Positions 15,313 to 22,600 of a stretch of DNA of 24,615 nucleotides are shown piece by piece. The DNA is from JBOHNS01 sp050730835 (lineage in GTDB: Bacteria > Patescibacteriota > Saccharimonadia > Saccharimonadales > UBA4665): the NCBI GenBank assembly GCA_050730835.1, contig JBOHNS010000025.1, forward strand, positions 1 through 24,615, written 5' to 3'. The stretch's first letter is position 1; each line of letters starts with the position of its first letter. A model generated the notes under the pieces. The model did no database searches. It was not told the origin of the DNA and saw only the letters and a program-made list of their open reading frames with translations. Position numbers and translations under genes: made by a program.

Positions 15313-16374
15313 CTAAAGCGGTATTATATTGGCTTGATCGGTAAAATGTTTTAGTACGACATCGGCATCGGTTGTGGTAATAAAAGTTTGATACGGTTTT
15401 AGCTGTTTGGTCAACGCCTGGCGCCGCGCGCCGTCTAATTCGCTAAAAACATCATCGAGTAATAATAGCGGCGTTAAGTTGTGGGCTTGGCTAATGATTT
15501 GCAGCTCGATAATTTTTAGCGCCAGAATAATGCTGCGGCTTTCGCCGCGCGAAGCAGTTTCGCCGCTCGGCCGGCCGTTGATTAGAATTTGCCAATCTTC
15601 GCGCTGCGGCCCTGTGCAGGTAAAACCGCGCAAACGGTCCAAGTCTTGATTAATTTCTAGTTGATGAATCATGGCCGAGGCGTAATTATCGAGCGGCAGC
15701 GCCGGGTTGTAGCGCGCCTTTATTTGGTCGTCTCGGCTGGCTAGGCTTTGATAAACTAGACTGATTTTTTGGTTGATTTCTCTAGTTAGTTTGTGGCGCG
15801 CGCCGGCCAGCTGTTCGCCTAGTTCACTTAAGCGCAAATTCCAAACAAATAATTGGCTTTGGTTGTTTTTATGTGAGTTTTTTAATAGGGCGTTGCGCTG
15901 CATTAAAGCCCGCCAATATTGACGCCGGGTTGTGCTAAAGCCGGCCACGGTTTGCTCGTTTAAATCGTCCAAATATTGCCGTCGTTTATCCGGCGCACCG
16001 GCAAGCAAGCGCAAATCATTAGGCTCAAACACAACGACCGGCAAGCGGCTGGCCGAACCGAGCCGATTGAGTGTTTGATCTTTAATCTTAAACTGTTTAA
16101 CCGGCCGGGGTCCGCCGGCAATTGTTTGCAAATGCATAATCCGCGCCAAGCCATCGCCGGTATGCGCTTCGGCCCGCGCACTTTCGGCGCCTAAACGAAT
16201 TAAATCTCGGTCGCGGCCGCGGTATGATCGGCCAGCCGCTAGCATCAAAAGCGCTTCCAATAAATTAGTTTTGCCGCTAGCGTTCGGCCCGACAATAATA
16301 TTAACGCCGTCCGAAAACTCAAAAGTTGCATCCCGGTAGGACCGAAAATTCTGCAAATGAATGTCATTAATCAT
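15313..16374 (-). CDS. recF: DNA replication and repair ATPase RecF
   Basis: A 353-residue SMC-like ATPase that binds gapped DNA and helps load RecA. It has Walker A GPNASGKT (29-36), a signature motif SRGESR (275-280), the TCTGPQREDW segment (252-261) and Walker B LLLLDD (303-308) followed by VFSELD. The length is normal and all motifs are intact. A -10 TATAGT on the minus strand (16386-16381) lies 6 bases before the ATG with no Shine-Dalgarno, so the transcript looks leaderless. It is separated from dnaN by an opposite-strand lipoprotein gene, unlike the usual dnaA-dnaN-recF run. No gyrB follows it here; the next gene is convergent. Confidence 0.94.
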   Translation of the reverse strand: MINDIHLQNFRSYRDATFEFSDGVNIIVGPNASGKTNLLEALLMLAAGRSYRGRDRDLIRLGAESARAEAHTGDGLARIMHLQTIAGGPRPVKQFKIKDQTLNRLGSASRLPVVVFEPNDLRLLAGAPDKRRQYLDDLNEQTVAGFSTTRRQYWRALMQRNALLKNSHKNNQSQLFVWNLRLSELGEQLAGARHKLTREINQKISLVYQSLASRDDQIKARYNPALPLDNYASAMIHQLEINQDLDRLRGFTCTGPQREDWQILINGRPSGETASRGESRSIILALKIIELQIISQAHNLTPLLLLDDVFSELDGARRQALTKQLKPYQTFITTTDADVVLKHFTDQANIIPL

Positions 16375-16380
16375 ACTCTA

Positions 16381-16386
16381 ACTATA
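16381..16386 (-). promoter_or_regulatory. -10 element of recF, leaderless type
   Basis: On the minus strand TATAGT lies 6 bases upstream of the recF ATG (16374). I see no good -35 at 16-18 bases. With usual spacing, transcription would begin at the ATG itself. It shows that recF is transcribed apart from dnaN. Confidence 0.5.
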
Positions 16387-16473
16387 CTAATAGCCGGCGT
16401 TTTTCGCTGATATTTACGTTGCAATATTATTATAACTGGTCAAAAATAATTGTATTTTAAACTTTTTCTAGGA

Positions 16474-16479
16474 TAAAAT
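16474..16479 (+). promoter_or_regulatory. Possible -10 element of the lipoprotein gene
   Basis: TAAAAT lies about 50 bases before the ATG at 16531. This would give a leader of roughly 45 bases carrying the strong Shine-Dalgarno AAGGGGG just before the start, in contrast to the leaderless genes around it. A -35 is not obvious. Confidence 0.3.
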
Positions 16480-16530
16480 AGATTTATTAATGGTAGTTTT
16501 TGGTGTAGTGCTTAAAAGGGGGTATCAATA

Positions 16531-17376
16531 ATGTCAAGCAAGATTGCTGGCGAAACTCAAAACAATCAAGAATTATGGCCGGCGCACAAGCGCCATAGGT
16601 TGGCGCGGGTTGGCTCGGCCTTGGCGCTAGTCAGCCTGGCCGCTGCTTGCGGTTCGAAATTTAGCCCGTCAGAAACAAACCCAACAACCAAACCAACACA
16701 ACACCTAGCCAAAAAACCGCCCGAGCAAACTCTTAAAAACAATTTGTGCAACTTTATTCCCGAGTCCCGAGTCGCAAAGTTATTAGGCACTACCGCCGCG
16801 CCGCCAACTCCTGGAGTAGTTAATTTTGGCCCGCAAAACTGTGTTAAGGAACAATCACAAACCGCTGGTAGCCAGGGAATATATGCTAAAACCCCCAATG
16901 GCTTTTTTACTAATTATACTGGTAGCAGTAGTAGTGGCGCTGTCTGGAATGGCAATAATTTAAAAGGTACTTTATTAGTAGAAGACGGCCCCAACGCCGA
17001 ACCCTACACGCCGCAAGCAATATTAAAACCGTCGTCAGATCCGACTAATATTGGTCATTACACTGCTATAAATAGTGTCGCCGGCCATCCGGCCTACCGT
17101 TTTGTGCCAGGAACTAAATCCGGTCAGCCCGGCGCCATAGAGGCAAATAATTTACCATTCGAGATGGTGGTTATCGGTCTTAATAATCAACATGTCAATA
17201 TATCTGTTTTTAATAAAATCGTCTATCGGGGTAACGCTTATAATACGGGCGGCCGAACCCAAACAGCCATATCGACACAACAAGCGATTAATGCAGAAGA
17301 TACTATAGCTAGCGAGTTAATACCGGCAGATTTACACACCGCGCCACCGCCAACAACTAGTCAAACAACTTATTGA
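16531..17376 (+). CDS. Lipoprotein, DUF3558-like
   Basis: A 281-residue predicted lipoprotein. A hydrophobic stretch (VGSALALVSLAAAC) ends in C40, an acceptable but atypical lipobox (A at -3 instead of L), followed by a linker rich in T, P and K. The mature part has paired cysteines (LCNFIPESRVAKLLG and FGPQNC) and resembles the DUF3558 lipoproteins of Actinobacteria, in which an early Cys-x-[LF] segment precedes a helix ending in LG; this is tentative. The start has a clear Shine-Dalgarno (AAGGGGG, ~16516-16522). It lies between recF and dnaN on the opposite strand, divergent from recF and convergent with dnaN at a 10-base gap. Its role is unknown. Confidence 0.65.
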   Translation: MSSKIAGETQNNQELWPAHKRHRLARVGSALALVSLAAACGSKFSPSETNPTTKPTQHLAKKPPEQTLKNNLCNFIPESRVAKLLGTTAAPPTPGVVNFGPQNCVKEQSQTAGSQGIYAKTPNGFFTNYTGSSSSGAVWNGNNLKGTLLVEDGPNAEPYTPQAILKPSSDPTNIGHYTAINSVAGHPAYRFVPGTKSGQPGAIEANNLPFEMVVIGLNNQHVNISVFNKIVYRGNAYNTGGRTQTAISTQQAINAEDTIASELIPADLHTAPPPTTSQTTY

Positions 17377-17386
17377 TTAATCGTTT

Positions 17387-18478
17387 TTAGCTTTTGAGCG
17401 GCATAATAATGTGAACATAATCGTCGGATTTGGGATTGATTATGGCGGATGCCTCTAATTTGCCATTAAAACAAAACTTGACTTCGTCGCCGCTAAGCGC
17501 CTGTAGAGCGTCAATCAAATAGCGCGAATTGAGTGTAATCGAGCCACTGCCGCTAATTTTGGCGCTGGCCGTAGCGTTATTTTCGCCGAGTTGTGAGGCT
17601 ATAGAATGAATACTTAGGTTGGAGTTTGGCTCGTCTATTTTGATAGTTATACTGCCGCCGCTTTCGCGCGCAAACAGGCTGGAAACTTTCGCGATGTTTA
17701 AAAATTCTGCGCGCTTTAGGGTAGCTTGCGTGGCAAATTGTTGCGGGATTAATTGGCGGTAATCGGGATAATCGCCTTCTATTAATCTGGCCACCAACTC
17801 GACGTCGCCGGCCTTGAATATAACTTGTTGTTCATCGTAGGTTATTTGGGTTTCGCCCTCGTTATCGCTTAAAATTCTGAGCAAATCTTGCATAGCGTTA
17901 GCCGGCACCAATAATTGAGTGTTTTGTTTGGTTTTAGTTAAGTTTTTTTCCGCTAGGCGGTAACTATCGGTGGCCGCGACAAATAAAACTCCATCCACAA
18001 CATGAAAATAAACACCGGTTAAAACCGGCCGCGATTGATCGCTACTGGCCGCAAAAATAACTTGTTGCAGTGATTTTCGTAACTCTTCGCTAGCTAATTT
18101 AAGCTGTTTTTCGGAATTTATATCCGGCATGACCGGAAAATCTTCGGCCGCCGTGCCGTTAATAATTGATTGATATTGCTCGGTTTGGATGTGTAATTTG
18201 TAATCTTCTAAATTAAGTTCCACCACGCCGCTCGGCAAGCCAGCGATAAAATCTTGCATCAGCCGCGCCGGCACAGTTATAGCGCCTGGTTGGCTAATTT
18301 TGGCGCCGACGTAGTGGGTTATGGCAATATCCAAATTGGTGGCCGCGACGCTTAAACGATTGCCAACGGTTTGGATTAAAATATTACCTAGTATTGGCAA
18401 AGTGCCGCGCGCATTAGCTACTCGCGCCACACTAACCAGCGCTTTGTTTAAATTGTCCCGCGTTACTTGTAATTTCAT
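17387..18478 (-). CDS. dnaN: DNA polymerase III sliding clamp
   Basis: A 363-residue beta clamp of usual length that encircles DNA and tethers polymerase III and other partners. The N terminus MKLQVTRDNLNKALVSVARVANARGTLPILGNILI, the AATDSYRLAEKN stretch and the C-terminal end with YVHIIMPLKS (family: the final M-P-[LMV]-[RK]) are diagnostic. On the minus strand, AAAGGAG lies 8 bases before the ATG, a strong Shine-Dalgarno. It lies 336 bases downstream of dnaA in the same direction. Nothing unusual is seen in the protein itself. Confidence 0.95.
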   Translation of the reverse strand: MKLQVTRDNLNKALVSVARVANARGTLPILGNILIQTVGNRLSVAATNLDIAITHYVGAKISQPGAITVPARLMQDFIAGLPSGVVELNLEDYKLHIQTEQYQSIINGTAAEDFPVMPDINSEKQLKLASEELRKSLQQVIFAASSDQSRPVLTGVYFHVVDGVLFVAATDSYRLAEKNLTKTKQNTQLLVPANAMQDLLRILSDNEGETQITYDEQQVIFKAGDVELVARLIEGDYPDYRQLIPQQFATQATLKRAEFLNIAKVSSLFARESGGSITIKIDEPNSNLSIHSIASQLGENNATASAKISGSGSITLNSRYLIDALQALSGDEVKFCFNGKLEASAIINPKSDDYVHIIMPLKS

Positions 18479-18814
18479 AGAATTACTCCTTTAAATTGGT
18501 TTTTATGAACCATAAAATTATTACTATTAATGATTTCCCGAAAATAAATACCAACCGCTAGCTTTAATAATAATATATTAAATAAACCAGTTATTCTTAT
18601 TATTAAGGCTGTGTAAAATGTGTAAAAGTTGTTTAACAACAGACTAAAAATTATCAAAAAAATGGTGTATAAAGTTGGGCAAATAATGTGGTTTGGTTGA
18701 TGAAAAAATACGGTTTTTACCCAGGCTGGCACAACATTGCCGGCGCAGCTGTGTTTAAATAAGCCGAAATAAGCACAGTTTTTGCTCTGTCTAACCACAA
18801 CTAATCCACAAACA
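18479..18814. other. dnaA-dnaN intergenic region, candidate origin half
   Basis: This gap has no supported gene. 18481-18670 is strikingly AT-rich, with runs such as TTAATAATAATATATTAAAT, and suits a DNA-unwinding element. Reading the minus strand, 18531-18517 gives ATT-AAT-AGT-AAT-AAT, resembling DnaA-trio repeats (TAG/TAA triplets). DnaA-box-like 9-mers sit at 18791-18799 (7/9), 18802-18810 (TAATCCACA, 8/9) and, on the other strand, 18664-18672 (7/9). The dnaN Shine-Dalgarno is at its left edge. Origin function is inferred, by analogy with bipartite origins such as that of Bacillus subtilis. Confidence 0.5.
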
Positions 18815-20179
18815 TTAGACATACAATCGTTCCCTGATTTGATTAATGGCGTTTTTGATGTCGCCATTAAAACTGGCTTCTTTAGCGATTTTTTCTACCG
18901 AGTGAATGGCGGTGGTATGGTCTTTGCGGCCGAGTTCACGCGCGATTTTTGGAAAACTAGTGTGCAGCTCGCTACGCATAATATACATGGCAATTTGGCG
19001 CGGCACGACGATGTCTTTGTCGCGCTTAGCGCCGGTTATTTCATCTAGCGTAATTTGAAAATGCCTGGCGGTGCGCTCAACTATTTGATGTGCGGTTAAA
19101 TGTTTTGGCCGAGATTTTGTGCCAATCAAAACTCTAGCAATATCAATAGTCGGTTCCAAGCTGCGCATTTCACAAGAGGCTAATAAATGGTTCAAAGCGC
19201 CCTCCAGTTCACGGATGTTGGTCTGCACGTTGGCTGCCAAGTGCTCGGTCACATCGGTCGGCAAATCGACGCCATGCACCAGCGCCTTGGTTTGAATAAT
19301 CGCGCAGCGGGTTTCTAGATCTGGATTTTGCATATCGATTGTCATACCCGAAACAAAGCGCGATTTTAGCCGTTCCTCGAGCGTCGGAATGTCGCTCGGC
19401 GGCTTATCAGAGCTAATAATAATTTGCTTGCTGGCTTGATGTAGGGCGTTGAAAGTGTGGAAAAATTCTTCCTGAATTTTTTCCTTGCCGGCCAAAAATT
19501 GAATATCGTCGACAATCAAAACGTCGGCGCTGCGGTAAAAATCGGCGAAGTCGGTGTTTTTTTTGAATTTCAGGGCGTCGACAAACTCCTGAACAAACTG
19601 CTCGGTCGACACGCAAACCACTTTGGTTTTTGGCTTGGCGGCCAATACGGCATTACCCGTCGCCTGAACCAAATGAGTTTTACCAATACCGACGCCGCCA
19701 TAAATAAACAGAGGATTATATTTGCTGCCCGGATGCGCGGCCACACCCTGGCAAGCGGCGTAAGCCAACTCGTTGCCCGATCCTACCACAAAATTATCAA
19801 ACGTGTAGCGCCGGTTTAGTGCTTGGCGGTAATTGTGCGTCAGGCTGCTGGCTCGCTGCTTGGGTTGATTGGCGCTGCTAGTTTCGGTTATAAATAGCGC
19901 TGGCTCGTCTTCAGTTTGGCTGGGCGCGACTGGCACAGAATGAATTTTATAGCTAATCTCGCTAGTTTTAACGCCGTTTTTTAGCAGCGTAGCAGCGATT
20001 ATATCGTTAAATTTACGTTCCAGCTGATGTTTAATAAAAACGTTCGGCGCGCCAATAACCACAAGATCGTCGCTAATATCTAATAAATAGGTGTTTTTAA
20101 ACCAGGTCACAAAACTGCCGCGCGAAACCGTCAACTCGATTTCGCCTAGCACTGCTTGCCATAGGTCGCTTTTTTGCAT
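18815..20179 (-). CDS. dnaA: Chromosomal replication initiator DnaA
   Basis: A 454-residue DnaA using ATG 20179. Domain I (1-80) begins LWQAVLGEIELTVSRGSFVTWF; a short linker follows; domain III carries Walker A GGVGIGKTH (161-169) and Walker B LIVDDIQFL (221-229); domain IV ends with the DNA-binding signature GRKDHTTAIHSVEK (417-430). An in-frame upstream ATG at 20308 would add 43 residues; I reject it because the family begins near M-x-x-x-[LD]-W and because a -10 TATACT (minus strand, 20223-20218) and a GAGG-containing Shine-Dalgarno lie between the two starts. It opens oriC by binding the boxes on both sides of its own gene and may autoregulate through the box in its promoter. Confidence 0.96.
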   Translation of the reverse strand: MQKSDLWQAVLGEIELTVSRGSFVTWFKNTYLLDISDDLVVIGAPNVFIKHQLERKFNDIIAATLLKNGVKTSEISYKIHSVPVAPSQTEDEPALFITETSSANQPKQRASSLTHNYRQALNRRYTFDNFVVGSGNELAYAACQGVAAHPGSKYNPLFIYGGVGIGKTHLVQATGNAVLAAKPKTKVVCVSTEQFVQEFVDALKFKKNTDFADFYRSADVLIVDDIQFLAGKEKIQEEFFHTFNALHQASKQIIISSDKPPSDIPTLEERLKSRFVSGMTIDMQNPDLETRCAIIQTKALVHGVDLPTDVTEHLAANVQTNIRELEGALNHLLASCEMRSLEPTIDIARVLIGTKSRPKHLTAHQIVERTARHFQITLDEITGAKRDKDIVVPRQIAMYIMRSELHTSFPKIARELGRKDHTTAIHSVEKIAKEASFNGDIKNAINQIRERLYV

Positions 20180-20237
20180 CACCGGATTTCGCCTCACTTC
20201 CCTAATTCCTAACACCCAGTATACAAAAATTTGTGAT

Positions 20238-20246
20238 TTATCCACA
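20238..20246 (+). promoter_or_regulatory. DnaA box
   Basis: A perfect TTATCCACA. It lies 15 bases upstream of the dnaA -10 and overlaps the place of its -35, so DnaA bound there could repress dnaA. Confidence 0.7.
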
Positions 20247-20300
20247 AATAAAAAATGTTGGCGCCAAAACCCCGGCAGCCCAAGCCAAACAGGGGCAAGT

Positions 20301-20309
20301 TTATCCACA
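20301..20309 (+). promoter_or_regulatory. DnaA box
   Basis: A second perfect TTATCCACA, in the same orientation as the first and six turns (63 bases) away, so both boxes would face the same side of the helix. Confidence 0.7.
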
Positions 20310-20456
20310 GCCGCAAATTACATCTATAAAACTGGGGAAAATAGTTGGTGTTTGGTGGAAAAGCTGCTACCATTATTAGGTCTAAGTATTGTTAAATTAA
20401 CGACCGCCCCGCGGCTTTATATGTTTAGCTGGCGGCCGTGAAATGTAGTAGAATTT

Positions 20457-20594
20457 ATGCCAAAACGAACTTATCAACCCAAAAATCGCCACCGCTCACG
20501 TGTGCACGGTTTTATGAGCCGCATGGCCAGCAAAAACGGTCGCCACGTGCTGGCACGCCGCCGGCAAAAAAGCCGCAGCAAGCTTTCCGCTTGA
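20457..20594 (+). CDS. rpmH: Ribosomal protein bL34
   Basis: A 45-residue highly basic protein, MPKRTYQPKNRHRSRVHGFM at the start and RRRQKSRSKLSA at the end, the usual L34 pattern, structural in the large ribosomal subunit. It ends in TGA. The start is ATG 20457, just downstream of a -10-like TAGTAG/TAGAAT at 20446-20454, so it has at most a very short leader. It is too short for a 60-residue ORF cutoff but is unmistakable. It is divergent from dnaA across the candidate origin and precedes rnpA, as in many bacteria. Confidence 0.95.
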   Translation: MPKRTYQPKNRHRSRVHGFMSRMASKNGRHVLARRRQKSRSKLSA

Positions 20595-20647
20595 GCCGTC
20601 TGCTAGCCTAATTACCAAATTTCTGCCACCTGATATTTGAAACCTGC

Positions 20648-20653
20648 TAAATT
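20648..20653 (+). promoter_or_regulatory. Extended -10 element of rnpA, leaderless type
   Basis: TGCTAAATT (extended -10; hexamer TAAATT at 20648-20653) lies 6 bases before the rnpA ATG at 20660. No -35 is apparent, and there is no Shine-Dalgarno. It suggests that rnpA has its own leaderless transcript, distinct from rpmH. Confidence 0.45.
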
Positions 20654-20659
20654 AAAAGC

Positions 20660-21028
20660 ATGATTAAAAAAGCCAATCGCTTTCACGGCCTGGGCAGTTT
20701 GCGCTATGTTTATCGCACCGGCCGGACTGTGCGCGGGCCGCTGATGGTTTTGAAATATGCGCCCAATCCGCGCCGTGATAATTTTCGCGCGGCCGTGGTG
20801 GTCAGCCGCAAAGTTAATAAATCGGCTGTCGTGCGCAACCGCATTCGCCGGCGCATTTACGAAATTATTCGAACTCAAAATATCGCCCAAGCCTACGATT
20901 TGGTATTTATAGTTTTTAACGACCAGGTCGCCGCTGCGCCGCCCAAACAACTCAATAAATTAATTCACCAAAGTTTACAAAAATCCGGCGCGCTAACTCC
21001 GGCCAACCATGCTATAGTAGAAAAGTAA
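20660..21028 (+). CDS. rnpA: Ribonuclease P protein component
   Basis: A 122-residue basic protein that binds RNase P RNA and aids 5' maturation of tRNAs. It has the family signature SRKVNKSAVVRNRIRRRIYE (49-68), including the RNR box, and the usual N-terminal RFHGLGSLRYVYRTGR. Length and motifs are normal. It follows rpmH by 65 bases and is separated from yidC by a 100-base inverted repeat. The yidD gene often found between rnpA and yidC is absent. Confidence 0.94.
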   Translation: MIKKANRFHGLGSLRYVYRTGRTVRGPLMVLKYAPNPRRDNFRAAVVVSRKVNKSAVVRNRIRRRIYEIIRTQNIAQAYDLVFIVFNDQVAAAPPKQLNKLIHQSLQKSGALTPANHAIVEK

Positions 21029-21046
21029 CGGAGTTTAATAATTCAA

Positions 21047-21120
21047 TAGTTGATAGTTTTTAGTTTGTAGTAATAGCGGCAACGCCTCCTATAAACTACC
21101 AACTAAAAACTGTTGCACTA
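21047..21120. repeat. Long imperfect inverted repeat between rnpA and yidC
   Basis: AGTTTTTAGTTTGTAG (21055-21070) pairs with CTACCAACTAAAAACT (21096-21111) with one mismatch. Looser pairing continues outward to about 21047 and 21120. The 25-base loop contains GGC-AAC-GCC, a small inner hairpin. It could act as a bidirectional stop or an mRNA-stability element, but a T-run is not adjacent. Confidence 0.6.
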
Positions 21121-21128
21121 ATATAAAT

Positions 21129-22100
21129 ATGTTTACGACGATTATTGTTAGGCCAATTTTCAATCTATTGGTTTTGATTTACGGCATTTTGCCGGGTCAT
21201 GATGTGGGACTTAGCATCATTATTTTTACGGTTGTGATTCGCTTGATTCTCTGGCCACTAGTCAAAAAACAACTGACTCAGGCCAAAGCCATGAAAGAAT
21301 TGCAGCCGGAAATCAAGCGCATCAAACAAGCCACTAAAGGCAATCGCCAGGAAGAATCGCGCATGTTGATGGAGCTTTATAAAGAGCGCGAAGTCAGCCC
21401 ATTCAGCTCGATCGGCCCGCTGATTATTCAGTTTATTGTTTTGATTGGGCTATATATCGGCCTGGAGCGCGTTGCCAAAAATCCGCATTTGATTGTTAGT
21501 TATGCCTATCCGGGTTTGCGCGGTTTGCCCTGGATTCATCATTTGGCCAGCGGACATATTCACGATTTTCACAACACGTTTCTGGGAATTGTTAATCTAA
21601 ACCGCAGCGCCTTGTCGCACGGCGCGATTTATTTCCCGGCGTTGGTTTTGGTTTTTGGCAGTGCCATTACACAGTATTTCCAGAGCAAACAATTAATGCC
21701 GAGCGATGCCAATGCCCGCGGCCTAAAAGACATTTTGCGCGATAGCAAAACGGGCAAACAAGCCGACCAGAGCGAAATGAGCGCCGCTGTCGGCCGCGGC
21801 ACGCGCTATTTTTTGCCGGCCATCGTGTTTATTTTCACGATCAGCTATCCGGCGACACTGGGACTTTACTGGTTTGTCGGCGGCTTGGTCGCCTACATCC
21901 AGCAAGCCATCGTTTTGCGCGAAGACACCGACAAACTAGAAGCCGCCGCGGTTCCGGCCGACGCCCGCAAAAATCCTGCTACAATTAAAGAAGCCGAAGT
22001 TGTGGCTAGTCCAACCGCCAAGTCAAAAACCGCACCCCAAAAACACAAAAAACCTAGCGGCAAGAAAAAGCAATCACGCAAAAAAAGGAGCAAAAAATGA
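21129..22100 (+). CDS. yidC: Membrane protein insertase YidC/Oxa1
   Basis: A 323-residue insertase of the short type, without the large periplasmic domain of proteobacterial YidC. The hydrophilic-groove arginine is R38 in FTVVIRLILWPL. Then come the cytoplasmic coiled-coil loop (TQAKAMKELQPEIKRIKQ), further membrane segments (GPLIIQFIVLIGLYIGLER, IYFPALVLVFGSAITQYF and YFLPAIVFIFTISYPATLGLYW), and a lysine-rich tail ending KKKQSRKKRSKK, which in such proteins contacts the ribosome. It begins at ATG 21129. Its stop overlaps the KH/R3H gene's start as ATGA (22097-22100), so the two are translationally coupled. Confidence 0.93.
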   Translation: MFTTIIVRPIFNLLVLIYGILPGHDVGLSIIIFTVVIRLILWPLVKKQLTQAKAMKELQPEIKRIKQATKGNRQEESRMLMELYKEREVSPFSSIGPLIIQFIVLIGLYIGLERVAKNPHLIVSYAYPGLRGLPWIHHLASGHIHDFHNTFLGIVNLNRSALSHGAIYFPALVLVFGSAITQYFQSKQLMPSDANARGLKDILRDSKTGKQADQSEMSAAVGRGTRYFLPAIVFIFTISYPATLGLYWFVGGLVAYIQQAIVLREDTDKLEAAAVPADARKNPATIKEAEVVASPTAKSKTAPQKHKKPSGKKKQSRKKRSKK

Positions 22101-22576
22101 CGACCGAAATGAACCACGACCACGAAGCCGCCATCCGCTACGCCCAGAAATTTACCGAAGATTTGCTGTCGTTTTTCGGCGTCAATACCGAAGTTTACGC
22201 CACCAATAGCGACGACGAAGTTATCGAGCTGCACGTGCCATCGACCAGCTTGAATAGCTTTCTAATCGGCCAGCGCGGCGAAACCATGCGCGCGCTGCAA
22301 TTCATGACAAGCAGTGCCCTCAGAAACCAAAACTACGAACTAAACCGCGTCAACCTAGACGTCGCCGATTACAAAAAACAGCGCGCCGACCGCCTAGCCG
22401 AACGCGCCGAAAGCTGGATAAAATCCGTTCAGAGCAGCGGCCAACCTCAAGCCTTGGAACCAATGAACGCCGCCGACCGCCGCATTGTCCACAAAGTCGC
22501 GGCCGACGCCGGATTGGCCAGCGAATCCATGGGCGACGGCCGTGAGCGCCACATCGTCCTAAAACCCACCGAATAA
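22097..22576 (+). CDS. jag: Jag/KhpB-like KH and R3H RNA-binding protein
   Basis: A 159-residue RNA-binding protein. The KH domain has the GxxG loop IGQRGETM (57-64). The R3H domain has R128-x3-H132 in DRRIVHKVAADAGL and ends GRERHIVLKP. It lacks the N-terminal Jag_N domain present in many Firmicute Jag/KhpB proteins, so it is the compact form. Overlap with yidC (ATGA, 22097-22100) is the conserved arrangement; Jag/KhpB proteins are RNA chaperone-like regulators linked to cell envelope control. A phosphomannomutase gene follows after 24 bases. Confidence 0.9.
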   Translation: MTTEMNHDHEAAIRYAQKFTEDLLSFFGVNTEVYATNSDDEVIELHVPSTSLNSFLIGQRGETMRALQFMTSSALRNQNYELNRVNLDVADYKKQRADRLAERAESWIKSVQSSGQPQALEPMNAADRRIVHKVAADAGLASESMGDGRERHIVLKPTE

Positions 22577-22600
22577 TCAATTACAACCAAAGTAAATCCC

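Larger units (their letters stand above)
20180..20456. other. rpmH-dnaA intergenic region, candidate oriC half
   Basis: Two perfect DnaA boxes, TTATCCACA, lie at 20238-20246 and 20301-20309 in the same orientation, 63 bases apart. A weaker 9-mer GGTGGAAAA is at 20354-20362, on the other strand. An AT-rich stretch at 20371-20400 contains GTTAAATTAA. The dnaA promoter (-10 at 20223-20218, minus strand) overlaps the first box's neighbourhood, which suggests autoregulation. The divergent rpmH promoter lies at the right end. The rpmH/dnaA gap is a frequent oriC site. Confidence 0.65.

Noticed and set aside
18475..18867. 130-residue minus-strand frame across the dnaA-dnaN gap
   Set aside because: It overlaps the end of dnaA in another frame, and most of it is translated AT-rich origin-like DNA with low-complexity hydrophobic residues; no ribosome binding site.
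20180..20308. Upstream in-frame start that would lengthen DnaA by 43 residues
   Set aside because: The extension overlaps the dnaA -10 element and DnaA box, is unlike DnaA domain I, and a Shine-Dalgarno fits the later ATG at 20179.
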